Below are positions 1 to 8,994 of a stretch of DNA of 57,632 nt, piece after piece (within the stretch, counting starts at the first letter, position 1; each line of letters begins with the position of its first letter). Made by a program: the position numbers and the translations under genes. The stretch covers positions 1 to 57,632 of the forward strand of contig CAIXIJ010000139.1 in NCBI GenBank assembly GCA_903919455.1. The letters are read 5' to 3'. The notes below the pieces were generated by a model. The model saw nothing but the letters and a program-made list of their open reading frames with translations. It was not told where the DNA came from and ran no database searches. The DNA comes from an uncultured Acidimicrobiaceae bacterium (GTDB taxonomy: Bacteria; Actinomycetota; Acidimicrobiia; Acidimicrobiales; Ilumatobacteraceae).

Positions 1-42
1 AATCCCTCCCGTTCCGCCAACGCGATAGCGCGGCGCCCGGGT

Positions 43-2103
43 TCAGCCGGCGGTCAACAACGGGATGATCAGTCGCTGCGTGAGTTCGGCGGCAGTGTTG
101 CCGTGCGGATCGTCGCTGCCCAGGCTCGGATGCACGCCGTCAGGCAACAGTCGCCGCGCCTCACCACTGTTGGTCACATACGACGCGATGTCGACGATGT
201 TCACGATGCCCGGTCGCAGGCGTTGTAGTTCCTGCAGCAGTGTGTTCCAGATAGCAAACCGTTCGGGATGACTCGATGCCGGGTCCACCGGCACCGTGAG
301 CCACAGCACCTCGCGAGCGCCGGCCACGGTGACGATCTCGTCGGTGTAGGCCAGCATCTCGGCCTTCAGCCATGTCCGGTAGGTCGGCTCCGTGATGTTC
401 ATCCAGCCCCCGCCCAGGGCGGGCACCTCGCGGTCGGTCACGTCCCACGTGCCCGACCACACGACCGCCACGTCGATCTCGCCATTGCTCCTTGCGCTCT
501 CCACGATGCCGGGCTGCCAGTCGCAGGCCTTCGGCAATGTAACCACCATCGCCCCGGCGTGTTCGCGGCTCTTGCCACCACGCCCTGCAGGGCAACCGAG
601 CGGGGTGAACGACGTGCCCACCACGATCTCGGGAAAGCCACGCCTCGCCGTGCCCAAGCCCATGGCCAGCGCCTTCGAATCGCCGAAGAAGCCCACTCGA
701 ACGGGGGGACCAGCCACCGTGGTGGTGACCGGCGACAGGCCGAGATCCGCGCTGGCCCAGCGCCCCTCTGCCGACAACACTGCGGCCGGCATCGACGGCA
801 TCGCCGCAGGGGCCGCGGCGATGATGTGGTCGAGTGACGCAGCCGCCGCTTCGAAGTCTGTCGACGCCCCAGCATTGGTGACGCCGACGACACCCACCAG
901 CGGCACCACCATCGCGATACAGACTGCCGCCACGGCAAATCGTGGACCCCTCACCGCGCCGGCGCGGATGGGGCGCTCGAGCCATCGCTCCGACGCCAAC
1001 GCCAGCACCAGCGTGATGCACAGGGTTACCCACGGAACGAGCTCCGCTGGCAGGCTCAAGCGCCGCAGCGTCTGCAACAGCGGCCAGTGGAACAGGTACA
1101 CCGCGTAGGAGATCTGACCCAGCCTGGCGAGTGGCCACCAATCGATGCGGCGGCCCAATGCGGGCCACCCCACCACCGACACGATGACGGCCTCCGACAC
1201 CAGCGCGCATGCCAACAGCCCACCCCGCGAGAACAACGGATCGCTGACCTGGCGAGTGGCGGCAACCATGGTCAGCACCGCCAGCCCGAACGTGGCGACG
1301 AACACCGCCGCCCACTTGGTGAGGCGATGACCCCATTGGCGACCGTGCATCGTGAGCGCCGCCAGTGCACCCACCAACACCTCGCCGCCGCGAGTGAACG
1401 TGGAGTAGTAGCTCAGCGTGGCGGAGTCGGCCGAGCGCACAATGGCGTACACGCTGCCTGCCAAGGCCACGCCCATCAGCAGTTGGCCCCGTCGCCGCGT
1501 GCCGCACAGCAGCAACACCAGCGGCACCACTAGGTACAGCTGCTCCTCGATGGCGAGCGACCAGAAGTGCAGCAGCGGCGATGCCGACGCATCGGTGCCG
1601 TACTTCTGCCCGGTGAGGACCTGCCCCCAGTTCGCGCTCTGCCCGACGGCGAAGAACGTGCCACGGCGAAGGTCGGGCGTGAACCAACCGGCCAACGACC
1701 ATCCCACCGCCACCACGGTGATGGTGAGCAGCGCTGGCGGCACCAGGCGTCGGACGCGCCGCCGGTAGAAGCGACGGAGCGAAATGGTGCCGGTGCCCTC
1801 CAACTCGCGCAACAGGATGGAAGTGATGAGGAAGCCCGACAGGGCAAAGAACAATGAGACACCGATGAAGCCACCGGGCAACAACGTCGGCCACAGGTGG
1901 AACACCAGCACCGCTGCCACGGCCAGTCCACGAAGTCCGTCGAGGCCGTCCACCCGTTCGGCTGCGGCTGCGGCTGCGGCTGACGGTGCGAGGAGTGTGG
2001 GCAGCGCTGACGCGGGTCGGTCCACCACATCGTGCGACGTGTCCGTCGGCACATGCCCATGCCATCCGGCGGGCAGCGCTAGGTGAAAATCGTGAACGCG
2101 CAT
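43..2103 (-). CDS. Acyltransferase-3 membrane protein fused to a SGNH domain (OafA/YrhL-like)
   Basis: Predicted 686-residue integral membrane O-acyltransferase. The N-terminal half starts with GLDGLRGLAVAAVLVFHLWP, the acyltransferase-3 signature (R-G-x-A-x-x-x-V-x-x-x-H), followed by about ten hydrophobic helices. After a linker the soluble C-terminal third has FFGDSKALAMG (nucleophile-elbow Ser) and DGVHPS (Asp/His), as in SGNH hydrolases. By family knowledge such fusions O-acetylate extracytoplasmic polysaccharide or peptidoglycan, the SGNH domain completing acyl transfer; the acceptor is unknown here. The start at 2103 was chosen because a GAAGGTGG-like ribosome site precedes it and upstream residues look non-coding; 2136 is the alternative. 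It is divergent from another SGNH gene. Confidence 0.87.
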   Translation of the reverse strand: MRVHDFHLALPAGWHGHVPTDTSHDVVDRPASALPTLLAPSAAAAAAAERVDGLDGLRGLAVAAVLVFHLWPTLLPGGFIGVSLFFALSGFLITSILLRELEGTGTISLRRFYRRRVRRLVPPALLTITVVAVGWSLAGWFTPDLRRGTFFAVGQSANWGQVLTGQKYGTDASASPLLHFWSLAIEEQLYLVVPLVLLLCGTRRRGQLLMGVALAGSVYAIVRSADSATLSYYSTFTRGGEVLVGALAALTMHGRQWGHRLTKWAAVFVATFGLAVLTMVAATRQVSDPLFSRGGLLACALVSEAVIVSVVGWPALGRRIDWWPLARLGQISYAVYLFHWPLLQTLRRLSLPAELVPWVTLCITLVLALASERWLERPIRAGAVRGPRFAVAAVCIAMVVPLVGVVGVTNAGASTDFEAAAASLDHIIAAAPAAMPSMPAAVLSAEGRWASADLGLSPVTTTVAGPPVRVGFFGDSKALAMGLGTARRGFPEIVVGTSFTPLGCPAGRGGKSREHAGAMVVTLPKACDWQPGIVESARSNGEIDVAVVWSGTWDVTDREVPALGGGWMNITEPTYRTWLKAEMLAYTDEIVTVAGAREVLWLTVPVDPASSHPERFAIWNTLLQELQRLRPGIVNIVDIASYVTNSGEARRLLPDGVHPSLGSDDPHGNTAAELTQRLIIPLLTAG

Positions 2104-2199
2104 CCACACCACCTTCGAGCGATTGCTCGCTTCCATCGTCGGCGCGCGCGGTGGAGAGAAGAAGGGACTTTCGCCCATTCCTGTGTGGCTGGCCGGGCG

Positions 2200-2205
2200 T
2201 ACCAT
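2200..2205 (+). promoter_or_regulatory. -10-like TACCAT of a predicted leaderless SGNH gene
   Basis: TACCAT (TAnnnT class) ends 7 nt before the ATG at 2213 with no convincing Shine-Dalgarno between, so transcription probably starts at or next to the start codon. Confidence 0.45.
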
Positions 2206-2212
2206 CGAATCG

Positions 2213-3034
2213 ATGACGACGTCGCGTTCGAAGCGGGGTCGCGCGGTGCACGCCGCGACCGGAGGGGTGCTCGGCGCCATCGCGTTGGTGTTCCCCATCA
2301 AGTACGCGGTGGCTCACCGCAACGCGGTGCACCACCCGGCCAAACACGGCGGCAAACACTGCGAAAGCCTTGCCCATGTGGGCGATTCGCTCACCTGGCA
2401 GGCCGAGGTGGGTTTGGGGCAGCAGTACGCCCGGCGCGGCTGGAACGACGTACGCATCGACGCCAAGGGCGGGCGGGGCATCGCCAGCTTCATGTTCGAC
2501 GACATGACGGGCCTCGACGCGGTCCGCCGTATCAAGGCCACCGGGTTCGACGGCTGCTGGGTGATGGCGCTGGGCACCAACGACACGGCGAACACCGACT
2601 TCCTGGTGCACGCCCCCGAACAGCAGCATCAGTGGCGCATCGGCCTCATCCGCTCGATGATGGACGAACTCGACGGCGCTCAGGTGGTGTGGGTGAACAC
2701 CCACCTCATCAAGCCCGATATCGAGTATTCGTCGCACGATGCCGCGGCGTGGAATGCGACACTGCGCGAGGTGGCCGGTGCCTACACCAACATGCAGATC
2801 TTCGACTGGGACGCCATCGCCAATGACCACCCCGAGTGGACCAGGGGCGACTGGGTGCACGACACGCCGGAGGGCAGCGCGCAACGCGCCGAGATCGTGT
2901 CGAGAGCCGTCACGATGATGTTGAAGGGAACCCCCGACCCGATGAACCCCGAGCCCCTGCCGGCACATTCGTGGCTGCATTCATTCCGTCAAATGTTCAG
3001 CCGCGACTGGCCCACCGGCGGCGCCGGTCCATGA
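2213..3034 (+). CDS. Secreted or anchored SGNH/GDSL-family hydrolase
   Basis: 273-residue protein with one N-terminal hydrophobic segment (about residues 12-28, after a basic start), consistent with a signal peptide or anchor. Three SGNH blocks are visible: GDSLTW (block I Ser), LGTNDT (block III Asn) and DWVHDT near the C terminus (block V Asp and His). An esterase/lipase or de-O-acylase on the outer face is inferred. It diverges from an acyltransferase that carries its own SGNH domain, so the two may act on the same surface polymer. The start at 2213 is favoured because TACCAT lies 7 nt upstream (leaderless pattern). Confidence 0.75.
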   Translation: MTTSRSKRGRAVHAATGGVLGAIALVFPIKYAVAHRNAVHHPAKHGGKHCESLAHVGDSLTWQAEVGLGQQYARRGWNDVRIDAKGGRGIASFMFDDMTGLDAVRRIKATGFDGCWVMALGTNDTANTDFLVHAPEQQHQWRIGLIRSMMDELDGAQVVWVNTHLIKPDIEYSSHDAAAWNATLREVAGAYTNMQIFDWDAIANDHPEWTRGDWVHDTPEGSAQRAEIVSRAVTMMLKGTPDPMNPEPLPAHSWLHSFRQMFSRDWPTGGAGP

Positions 3035-3089
3035 CTCGGGTCGTCGTTCGCCGGCGTTCCCGGCAGCGTGAGATGAACGGGTAGGGGCG

Positions 3090-3095
3090 TAGATT
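3090..3095 (+). promoter_or_regulatory. -10-like TAGATT of a predicted leaderless MDR gene
   Basis: TAGATT ends 6 nt before the ATG at 3102. No ribosome site is present, so a leaderless transcript is predicted. Confidence 0.5.
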
Positions 3096-3101
3096 CGTCG
3101 C

Positions 3102-4265
3102 ATGAGCACCACCGACCACAACGCCACCACCGACACGCCGAGCACGATGCGCCAGCTGCGTTCGCTGGTCACCGAAGACGGTCGGTTGGAGCTGTCGATC
3201 GACACCGTGGGCGTGCCCACACCCGCCGAGGGCGAAGTGCTCGTGCGCGTGGAAGCTGCGCCCATCAACCCCAGCGACCTCGGCCTGCTGCTGGCCATGG
3301 CCGACGTGACGCAACTCGCCACTGGCGGCACCACCGAACACCCCGTCACCACTGCACCGATTCCCGCGAACGTGCTGCCCGGCCTGCGCACCCGCATCGG
3401 CGAATCGATGCCGGTTGGCAACGAGTGCTGCGGCATCGTGGTGGCCGCCGGTAGCGCGCCCGACGCGCAGCCGATGGTGGGCAAGCGCGTGGCAATGGTG
3501 GGCGGCGCCACCTACGCCGAGTACCGCAACGTCAGCACGTTCATGTGCATGGTGTTGCCCGACGACGCCACCCCGCAGCAGGGCGCCTCGTGCTTCGTGA
3601 ACCCGCTCACCGCGCTGGGCATGGTGGAGACCATGCGGATGGAGGGCCACAAGGGTCTGGTGCACACAGCCGCCGCTTCGAACCTGGGCCAGATGCTGAA
3701 CCGCATCTGCCTCGCCGACGGCGTGCCGTTGGTGAACATCGTGCGTCGCCCCGAGCAGGCAGCGATGCTGCGTGAGCAGGGTGCCATCTACGTGTGCGAC
3801 AGCAGCGCACCCACGTTCATGGACGATCTACAGGCTGCGCTGGTCGCCACCGGCGCCACCATCGCGTTCGACGCCACTGGCGGCGGTCGACTGGCTGGTC
3901 AGATCCTGGCCAGCATGGAGGCCGCCATCAACGCCAGCGCCACCAGCTACAACCGCTACGGCAGCGACGTGCACAAGCAGGTGTACATCTACGGCGGTCT
4001 GGATCGCAGCCCCACCGAGTTCCAGCGCAACTTCGGCATGTCGTGGGGCATCGGCGGGTGGTTGCTCACGCCGTTCCTCGGCAAGCTTGGCCTGGAGGGC
4101 ATGCTGCGACTGCGCGAGCGCGTGGTCACCGAACTCACCACCACGTTTGCGAGCCACTACACGAACGAGGTGTCGCTCACCGGCGCCATCGACCCGGCCG
4201 CCATCGCCGTGTACGCACAGCAGGCGACCGGCCAGAAGTTCCTCATTCGCCCCACGCTGGGCTGA
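3102..4265 (+). CDS. Medium-chain dehydrogenase/reductase (quinone-oxidoreductase-like)
   Basis: 387 residues. The N-terminal GroES-like fold shows EGEVLVRVEAAPINPSD and VGNECCGIVVAAG, the counterparts of the MDR GxExxG region. The Rossmann segment has TAAASNLGQMLNRIC followed by a basic NIVRRPEQ strand, which suggests NADP(H) use. The cysteine cluster of structural-zinc alcohol dehydrogenases is missing, so a zinc-independent quinone or enoyl reductase is more likely than an alcohol dehydrogenase. The substrate cannot be read from the sequence. It converges on add with a 15 bp gap. Confidence 0.8.
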   Translation: MSTTDHNATTDTPSTMRQLRSLVTEDGRLELSIDTVGVPTPAEGEVLVRVEAAPINPSDLGLLLAMADVTQLATGGTTEHPVTTAPIPANVLPGLRTRIGESMPVGNECCGIVVAAGSAPDAQPMVGKRVAMVGGATYAEYRNVSTFMCMVLPDDATPQQGASCFVNPLTALGMVETMRMEGHKGLVHTAAASNLGQMLNRICLADGVPLVNIVRRPEQAAMLREQGAIYVCDSSAPTFMDDLQAALVATGATIAFDATGGGRLAGQILASMEAAINASATSYNRYGSDVHKQVYIYGGLDRSPTEFQRNFGMSWGIGGWLLTPFLGKLGLEGMLRLRERVVTELTTTFASHYTNEVSLTGAIDPAAIAVYAQQATGQKFLIRPTLG

Positions 4266-4280
4266 GCAGGTGGTGGCTGC

Positions 4281-5333
4281 TCAGGCGGCCACTTCGGGCA
4301 CCGACGTCGCCCATTCGCTGAACTCGGCGAGGAGACGGGCGCGGGTGGGTTCATCAACGAACGCGACGCGCAGCGCGTGCAGGTTGCACGCCCATAGCTC
4401 GGGCAGGGTGAGGCCCAGCACGTCGATGCACGACAGCCATTCCTCCGACAGCGAGATGTCGCTGACCGTGATGTCGTCGGTGTTGATGGTGACCGGCACC
4501 CCGGCGCGCAGGAACCGCACCACCGGGTGGTCGGCGAAGGTGGCCACCGTGTCGGCCTGCACGTTGCTGGTGGGGCACAGGTCGAGCGTGATGCCGTGCT
4601 GCGCCAGGTGCGCCATCACGTCGGGCGCATCGATGGCCGGGGCTCCATGCGAGATGCGATCAGTACGCAGCACGAGCGCCCGCCGAACGAGGTCGGCATC
4701 GGGCAACTCGCCAGCGTGCACACACGTACCCAGTCCGCCCGCACGCGCCACCTCGAAGGCCGGGAGGTGCGGAGTGGGGTCGGGGTTCGCGGCTTCGTAG
4801 CCCACCAGGTCGAACCCGGTGACGCCGTAGCGGCGGTTGGCGACCGCAGCATGCGCCAGCGCCACGGTGGCCTCGGGGGCCTCGGCGCGAACTGCGGCAA
4901 CGCACAAGCGCACCTCCACACCGTGGCGAGCGCCGGCCTCAACGGCGGCAGTGCCCACGACGCGAATCACGTCATCGATGGTGAGGCCCTGCTTGCAGTG
5001 GAACTGCGGAGCCCACTTCACCTCCATGAAGCGCACGCCATCGGCCGCCTTGTCCTCCACCAGTTCAGCGGTGACGCGGGCCAGCGCGTCGGCGGTCTGC
5101 AGCAACTGCAACGGGAGGTCGAACCGCAGCAGCAGTTCGGTCTGGGAGGAACACTTGGCTGGCCCCACCAAGGCGTGGAACATGCTCTCGAACGTGGTGG
5201 GCGCTTCGATGCCCTGCTGGCGCGCGAGTTCGATGGCGGTGACCGGTCGAAGGCACCCATCGAGGTGCAGGTGCAGTTCCGCCTTGGGCATCTGCTGCAC
5301 AAGACGAACGAGAGAGGGTGAAGGGGCTGCCAC
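4281..5333 (-). CDS. add: Adenosine deaminase
   Basis: 350-residue metal-dependent deaminase converting adenosine to inosine in purine salvage. Expected motifs appear in order: AELHLHLDGCLRP (two zinc His), CVHAGELPD (zinc His and catalytic Glu), RISHGAP (catalytic His), CPTSN, and TINTDDI (zinc/catalytic Asp pair). The final motif reads DDI where most relatives have DDP, and C/S replaces usual residues near HGAP, so a related aminohydrolase specificity is possible. It lies 20 bp downstream of a membrane protein gene on the same strand and is probably co-transcribed with it. Confidence 0.88.
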   Translation of the reverse strand: MAAPSPSLVRLVQQMPKAELHLHLDGCLRPVTAIELARQQGIEAPTTFESMFHALVGPAKCSSQTELLLRFDLPLQLLQTADALARVTAELVEDKAADGVRFMEVKWAPQFHCKQGLTIDDVIRVVGTAAVEAGARHGVEVRLCVAAVRAEAPEATVALAHAAVANRRYGVTGFDLVGYEAANPDPTPHLPAFEVARAGGLGTCVHAGELPDADLVRRALVLRTDRISHGAPAIDAPDVMAHLAQHGITLDLCPTSNVQADTVATFADHPVVRFLRAGVPVTINTDDITVSDISLSEEWLSCIDVLGLTLPELWACNLHALRVAFVDEPTRARLLAEFSEWATSVPEVAA

Positions 5334-5353
5334 GACGGCAGTCTGTCAGTTCG

Positions 5354-6592
5354 TCAGTCGATAGCGGGTGCCGCGTGGCGGCCGACGTAGAGCAGACCAG
5401 CGATGCACAGGGCGCCGACGATCAGCACGGTGACCAGACCGACACCCACCGCTGCCAGCAGCAGCAACGACAGCGTGACGATGACGATGCGAGCGATCTC
5501 AGGGCGGGCGCTGATCGATGCTGTGAGCCGACTGTCGCTGCCGTCCTTACCCGGCCGCAGCAGATAGGCGATCAGTGCAACTGAGAGCGCCACGATGGCC
5601 ATCACCACGAGCGTTCGTGCCAGCGACTCGGTGAGCGATTCGGTCACCTGCACCGCAGCCACCTTGATGCCCACTTCCTCGATGGCGTGGTTGATGACCT
5701 GCACCACCTTGTCGATGCCGATGCGCAGCAGGATGGCGCCGACACCGATACCCACCATCAACTGCACCAGCGTGCGGCGCCGATCCGCCGACACCAGCAG
5801 CGCGATGGCGATGAAGATCAGCGCCAGCGCTACGAGGATGAGGGTGGCCTTCTGGAAGATGGCCATTGCCTTCTGCGCATTGGCGAGCGCAGCCTTGCCA
5901 TTAGCAAGCTGCTGCGAATCGATGATGACGATGTGGCCGAAGCCCTCCGGCACTGTGACGCCGAAGACCGAAGCGATCTTCTTCACGATGTCGTTCGACG
6001 ACGCCTGGCTGGCGATGCTCTGCACGTCGAACTTGCCCGGGATGATGCCGCGGTCCTGCATGAGCGACAGCGAGCGGGCGATCAGCGGCACCACGTCGAG
6101 CGTCACCTCGCCGTCCGTGACCGACACGATGGAGTTCGGCGAAAGACCGCCGCCGTTCAGCAGGCGAATGGCTGCGTCGTGCGCCGAACGCACCGCACCG
6201 TTCAACAGCGCCAGACCCTGCGGGCTGCCGACCACCTTGGCCACCTGCTTCTGCAGCACGTCGCGCACTGCGGCCTCTACCACCGGCGCCAGCGGGTCGA
6301 GCTTGTCGGGCAACACGCCCGACAACATGGTCTTGATGTCGACCGCCGACACGATCTCCACGGTGATGCGCTCGGCGAGCGCATCCACCACACGGGGGTC
6401 ACTGGCAGCCTTGTCGACCGCCGTCACAATGCGATCCGCGCTGAGCACGGTTCGTTTCGCCCACACACCGATGGTGGCGACCAGGAACAGCACCACGGCC
6501 AGCACCACGGCGACACCGGTGCCGACGCGGCGGCCGATCTGGCGACTCGCCTTGGGAGCTTCGACCTGAGGGGTGGACGGCACGTCAGTCAT
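5354..6592 (-). CDS. Conserved hypothetical membrane protein with large extracytoplasmic domain
   Basis: 412 residues, no recognised enzymatic motif. One helix near the N terminus (VAVVLAVVLFLVATIGVWA) is followed by about 200 mostly soluble residues rich in Asp, Val and Ala, then four hydrophobic helices and a short tail. This N-in, large loop, multi-helix layout is seen in uncharacterised actinobacterial integral membrane proteins. The start at 6592 (MTDVPSTPQ) was chosen because TAGCGT lies 8 nt upstream and the longer reading frame adds low-complexity residues. It precedes add and diverges from the DUF6325/SHOCT pair. Function unknown. Confidence 0.7.
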   Translation of the reverse strand: MTDVPSTPQVEAPKASRQIGRRVGTGVAVVLAVVLFLVATIGVWAKRTVLSADRIVTAVDKAASDPRVVDALAERITVEIVSAVDIKTMLSGVLPDKLDPLAPVVEAAVRDVLQKQVAKVVGSPQGLALLNGAVRSAHDAAIRLLNGGGLSPNSIVSVTDGEVTLDVVPLIARSLSLMQDRGIIPGKFDVQSIASQASSNDIVKKIASVFGVTVPEGFGHIVIIDSQQLANGKAALANAQKAMAIFQKATLILVALALIFIAIALLVSADRRRTLVQLMVGIGVGAILLRIGIDKVVQVINHAIEEVGIKVAAVQVTESLTESLARTLVVMAIVALSVALIAYLLRPGKDGSDSRLTASISARPEIARIVIVTLSLLLLAAVGVGLVTVLIVGALCIAGLLYVGRHAAPAID

Positions 6593-6600
6593 ATGGTGCA

Positions 6601-6606
6601 ACGCTA
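6601..6606 (-). promoter_or_regulatory. -10-like TAGCGT upstream of the membrane protein
   Basis: On the minus strand TAGCGT ends 8 nt before the ATG at 6592, compatible with a leaderless or very short-leader transcript for the membrane-protein/add unit. Confidence 0.35.
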
Positions 6607-6747
6607 AGCCCTGAGACACCGCGGAAGCGTCATCCGGGCGGGGTGATGCGGAGTCCGGATGCTGCACGCGACACTCATCATCCCCGCGTTCGCGGCGAAG
6701 CGATTCGCCAGCAGCACAGCGGGGCGCAGCACAGAGAGGAAGCCACC

Positions 6748-7161
6748 ATGGCCATCGGACCCGTCGAGTACGTCATCATCCAGTTCCCCGGCAACCAGTT
6801 CAAGGGCGAGATCATCCCCGCCCTGGAAGACCTCATCAGCAACAAGACCGTTCGCCTGGTGGACGTCGTCTTCATCACCAAGGACACCGATGGCACGGTG
6901 CTGTGGGACGAGTACGACGCCGGTGAGTCGGGCGACGGTTTCGGATTCGCTCATCTCGACGGCGAAGCCGGCCTACTGAACGAGAGCGACGTGCTGACCG
7001 CCGCCGAGGTGATGGACCCGAACTCCACCGCCGTGCTGCTGGTGTGGGAAGACCTGTGGGCGGCACCGTTCGCGCAGGCCGTGCGCAACGCCGGCGGCGA
7101 ACTCATCGCCGGTGGACGCATCCCTCACGAACTCGTCCAGATCGCCGCAGCGACCGCCTGA
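6748..7161 (+). CDS. DUF6325 family protein
   Basis: 137 residues, start fixed by an AGAGAGGA ribosome site. The sequence opens MAIGPVEYVIIQFPGNQFKG and holds DVVFITKDTDG and a late LVWEDLWAAPFAQAVR segment, as in the small cytoplasmic DUF6325 family of actinobacteria, whose members are often followed by a SHOCT protein as here (33 bp gap). No catalytic residues can be assigned. The family is sometimes linked to membrane or stress responses, but nothing in this sequence proves that. Confidence 0.75.
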   Translation: MAIGPVEYVIIQFPGNQFKGEIIPALEDLISNKTVRLVDVVFITKDTDGTVLWDEYDAGESGDGFGFAHLDGEAGLLNESDVLTAAEVMDPNSTAVLLVWEDLWAAPFAQAVRNAGGELIAGGRIPHELVQIAAATA

Positions 7162-7194
7162 CCCTTCAACCAACATCGTCACGAGGAGAACAAC

Positions 7195-7593
7195 ATGATT
7201 CGACGTGGAATCGGAGGCCGACGAGGCCCCACCCTGATCGGCACGATGGCCCGCACCGCCGTGGTCGCCGGCACCGCCAGCGCCGTCGTAGGAGGAATGC
7301 AGAACAAGCAGGCGGCTGGGGCACAGCAGGCAGCAGATGCTGCCGCCTATCAGCAGATGCAGCAGCAGGCAGCCATCGACGCCCAAGTGCAAGCCCAGGT
7401 TGCGGCGCAGATGGCAGCCCAGCAGACGCAGGCCACCATGCCTCCGCCAGCGGCGGCTCCGGCGGCTCCGGCGGCCTCTGCCGGTGGCGACGACACCCTC
7501 GCCAAGCTCCAGCAACTCGGTGAACTGAAGGCCCAGGGCATTTTGACCGACGACGAGTTCGCGGCCGCGAAGGCAAAGCTGCTCGGCCTCTAG
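7195..7593 (+). CDS. SHOCT-domain protein
   Basis: 132 residues. A short basic/hydrophobic N terminus (TMARTAVVAGTASAVVGGM) leads into a Gln/Ala-rich stretch (about residues 38-80) and a Pro/Ala linker, ending with a SHOCT domain (TLAKLQQLGELKAQGILTDD, then EFAAAKAKLLGL). SHOCT modules are short oligomerisation-type helices usually at protein ends. A GAGGAG ribosome site precedes the ATG. It forms a two-gene unit with the DUF6325 gene and is closed by a 17-bp hairpin at 7600-7652. Confidence 0.8.
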   Translation: MIRRGIGGRRGPTLIGTMARTAVVAGTASAVVGGMQNKQAAGAQQAADAAAYQQMQQQAAIDAQVQAQVAAQMAAQQTQATMPPPAAAPAAPAASAGGDDTLAKLQQLGELKAQGILTDDEFAAAKAKLLGL

Positions 7594-7599
7594 CCACAC

Positions 7600-7652
7600 C
7601 CGACGCGGGCAGGAATTCGTGCACGGGGTGCACACATTCCTGCCCGCGTCGG
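7600..7652 (+). terminator. Strong nested hairpin after the SHOCT gene
   Basis: Perfect 17-bp inverted repeat (arm CCGACGCGGGCAGGAAT at 7600-7616, complement at 7636-7652). An inner GTGCAC/GTGCAC stem sits inside the loop. No T-tract follows, typical of high-GC organisms. It starts 7 bp after the SHOCT stop and ends 11 bp before the P450 start, so it should insulate the two units. Confidence 0.75.
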
Positions 7653-7662
7653 CAGTTGGGCG

Positions 7663-8913
7663 ATGATGGTGCCGCTCATGCCCCACTTCACGCCGCTCGA
7701 CCTGCACTCCCGCGAGTTCCTCGAGGATCCCGCTCCCACGCTGGCGTGGATGCGCGAGCACGACCCGGTGCACCGCAGCGCGTACGGCTACTGGCTGCTG
7801 ACGCGCTACGACGACGTGGCAGCCGCCCTGCGAGACCCACGGCTCTCCAGCGAGTGGACGAAGAAAGGCTCGCTACCCGGTGTGAGCCAACGACACCGCG
7901 GGGCACCCGACCTCGACGATCCGTTCGTGCGTGCCCAGCAGGTGGTGCTGCATTCGTTCAACATGAAGGACGCTCCATCGCACACCCGCATCCGGGTGCT
8001 GGTGCAGCAGGCGTTCGGCCGTGCAGCGGTCGACGAGCAGCGTGGGCGCGTGACCGAATTGGTCCGCGACTGCATCGAGCACGGCATGGAGCAGGGCGCT
8101 CTCGACCTCGTCACCGAGTTGGCCTTCCCGCTCACCATCACCGTGGCCTCGGAGATGATCGGCATTCCCGCCGACGCACGCGAGCGGTTTCGCGCTTCGT
8201 TCGAAGACACCGAGCGACTGGGCGACCCCACGGCCACCGCGGAACAGCATGAGGCTGCACGACAGGCGCTGGTGTGGCAGCTGGATTTCATCGGCGAGGT
8301 GGTGGAGGAGCGTCGGCGTCATCCGCAGCACGACCTCGTCAGCGCGCTCGTGCACGCCGAAGCAAGTGGCGAGACGCTCACCAACAACGAGATCCTCGCT
8401 GCGCTGCTCACGCTCTACACGGCAGCAGGCACCACCACCGAGCGAATGATCAGTAGCGGCATGCTGTTGCTGTTGCAACATCCCGAACAGTGGTCTGCAG
8501 TACGACGCGACCCAGCGAGCATCGGTGCGGCCGTCACCGAGATCCTTCGCTACCACCACCCGAACCAGCAGACCACCACGCCTCGCTTGGCGCTGGAAGA
8601 TGTTGAGGTCCGAGGCATGGTCATCCCCACCGGCAGCACGGTGCGTGTGGCGTTGGGTGCCGCCAACCGAGACCCATCGCGGTGGGAGCAACCCGAGCGG
8701 TTCGACATCACTCGCCCCGAACTGGTGTCGCTGGGCTTCGGTCAGGGCATCCACTACTGCATCGGGGCTCCCCTGGCACGAATGCAGACGCAGGTCGCAA
8801 TCGAGTTGCTGGCAGCCGATTGCCCCGACCTGACCCTGATGGATCGCGACGTTCGGCACGATCCGCGACGCATGGACCGCTACGAGCGTGTCCTGGTCAC
8901 GCTCGGTCGCTGA
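7663..8913 (+). CDS. Cytochrome P450
   Basis: 416-residue soluble bacterial P450 mono-oxygenase. Visible landmarks: I-helix AAGTTTERMI, K-helix EILRYHHPN (ExxR), and the haem loop LGFGQGIHYCIGAPLAR with the axial Cys at about residue 366. No membrane helix is present, so it depends on a separate ferredoxin and reductase, neither of which is adjacent. The active-site helix has TTT where many have a single Thr. MPHFTPLDLHS at 7678 is an equally plausible start. The natural substrate is not predictable; the family covers fatty acid, terpenoid and xenobiotic oxidation. Confidence 0.92.
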   Translation: MMVPLMPHFTPLDLHSREFLEDPAPTLAWMREHDPVHRSAYGYWLLTRYDDVAAALRDPRLSSEWTKKGSLPGVSQRHRGAPDLDDPFVRAQQVVLHSFNMKDAPSHTRIRVLVQQAFGRAAVDEQRGRVTELVRDCIEHGMEQGALDLVTELAFPLTITVASEMIGIPADARERFRASFEDTERLGDPTATAEQHEAARQALVWQLDFIGEVVEERRRHPQHDLVSALVHAEASGETLTNNEILAALLTLYTAAGTTTERMISSGMLLLLQHPEQWSAVRRDPASIGAAVTEILRYHHPNQQTTTPRLALEDVEVRGMVIPTGSTVRVALGAANRDPSRWEQPERFDITRPELVSLGFGQGIHYCIGAPLARMQTQVAIELLAADCPDLTLMDRDVRHDPRRMDRYERVLVTLGR

Positions 8914-8994
8914 CACAGCGCATCCTCACGGTTGCATCAAGGAACCGGCGCAATCTGCCGATAGTCGTTACATGCATTCGTTGCGGGGCTGCCC

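Noticed and set aside
161-2980. Very long minus-strand frame (939 codons) across acyltransferase and SGNH genes
   Set aside because: Arg/His/Gly-rich translation without any domain; antisense or frame-shifted shadow of two well-supported genes.
8961-8977. ATAGTCGTTACATG resembling the modA operator before the HExxH gene
   Set aside because: Only the left half matches and no inverted partner follows; likely chance.
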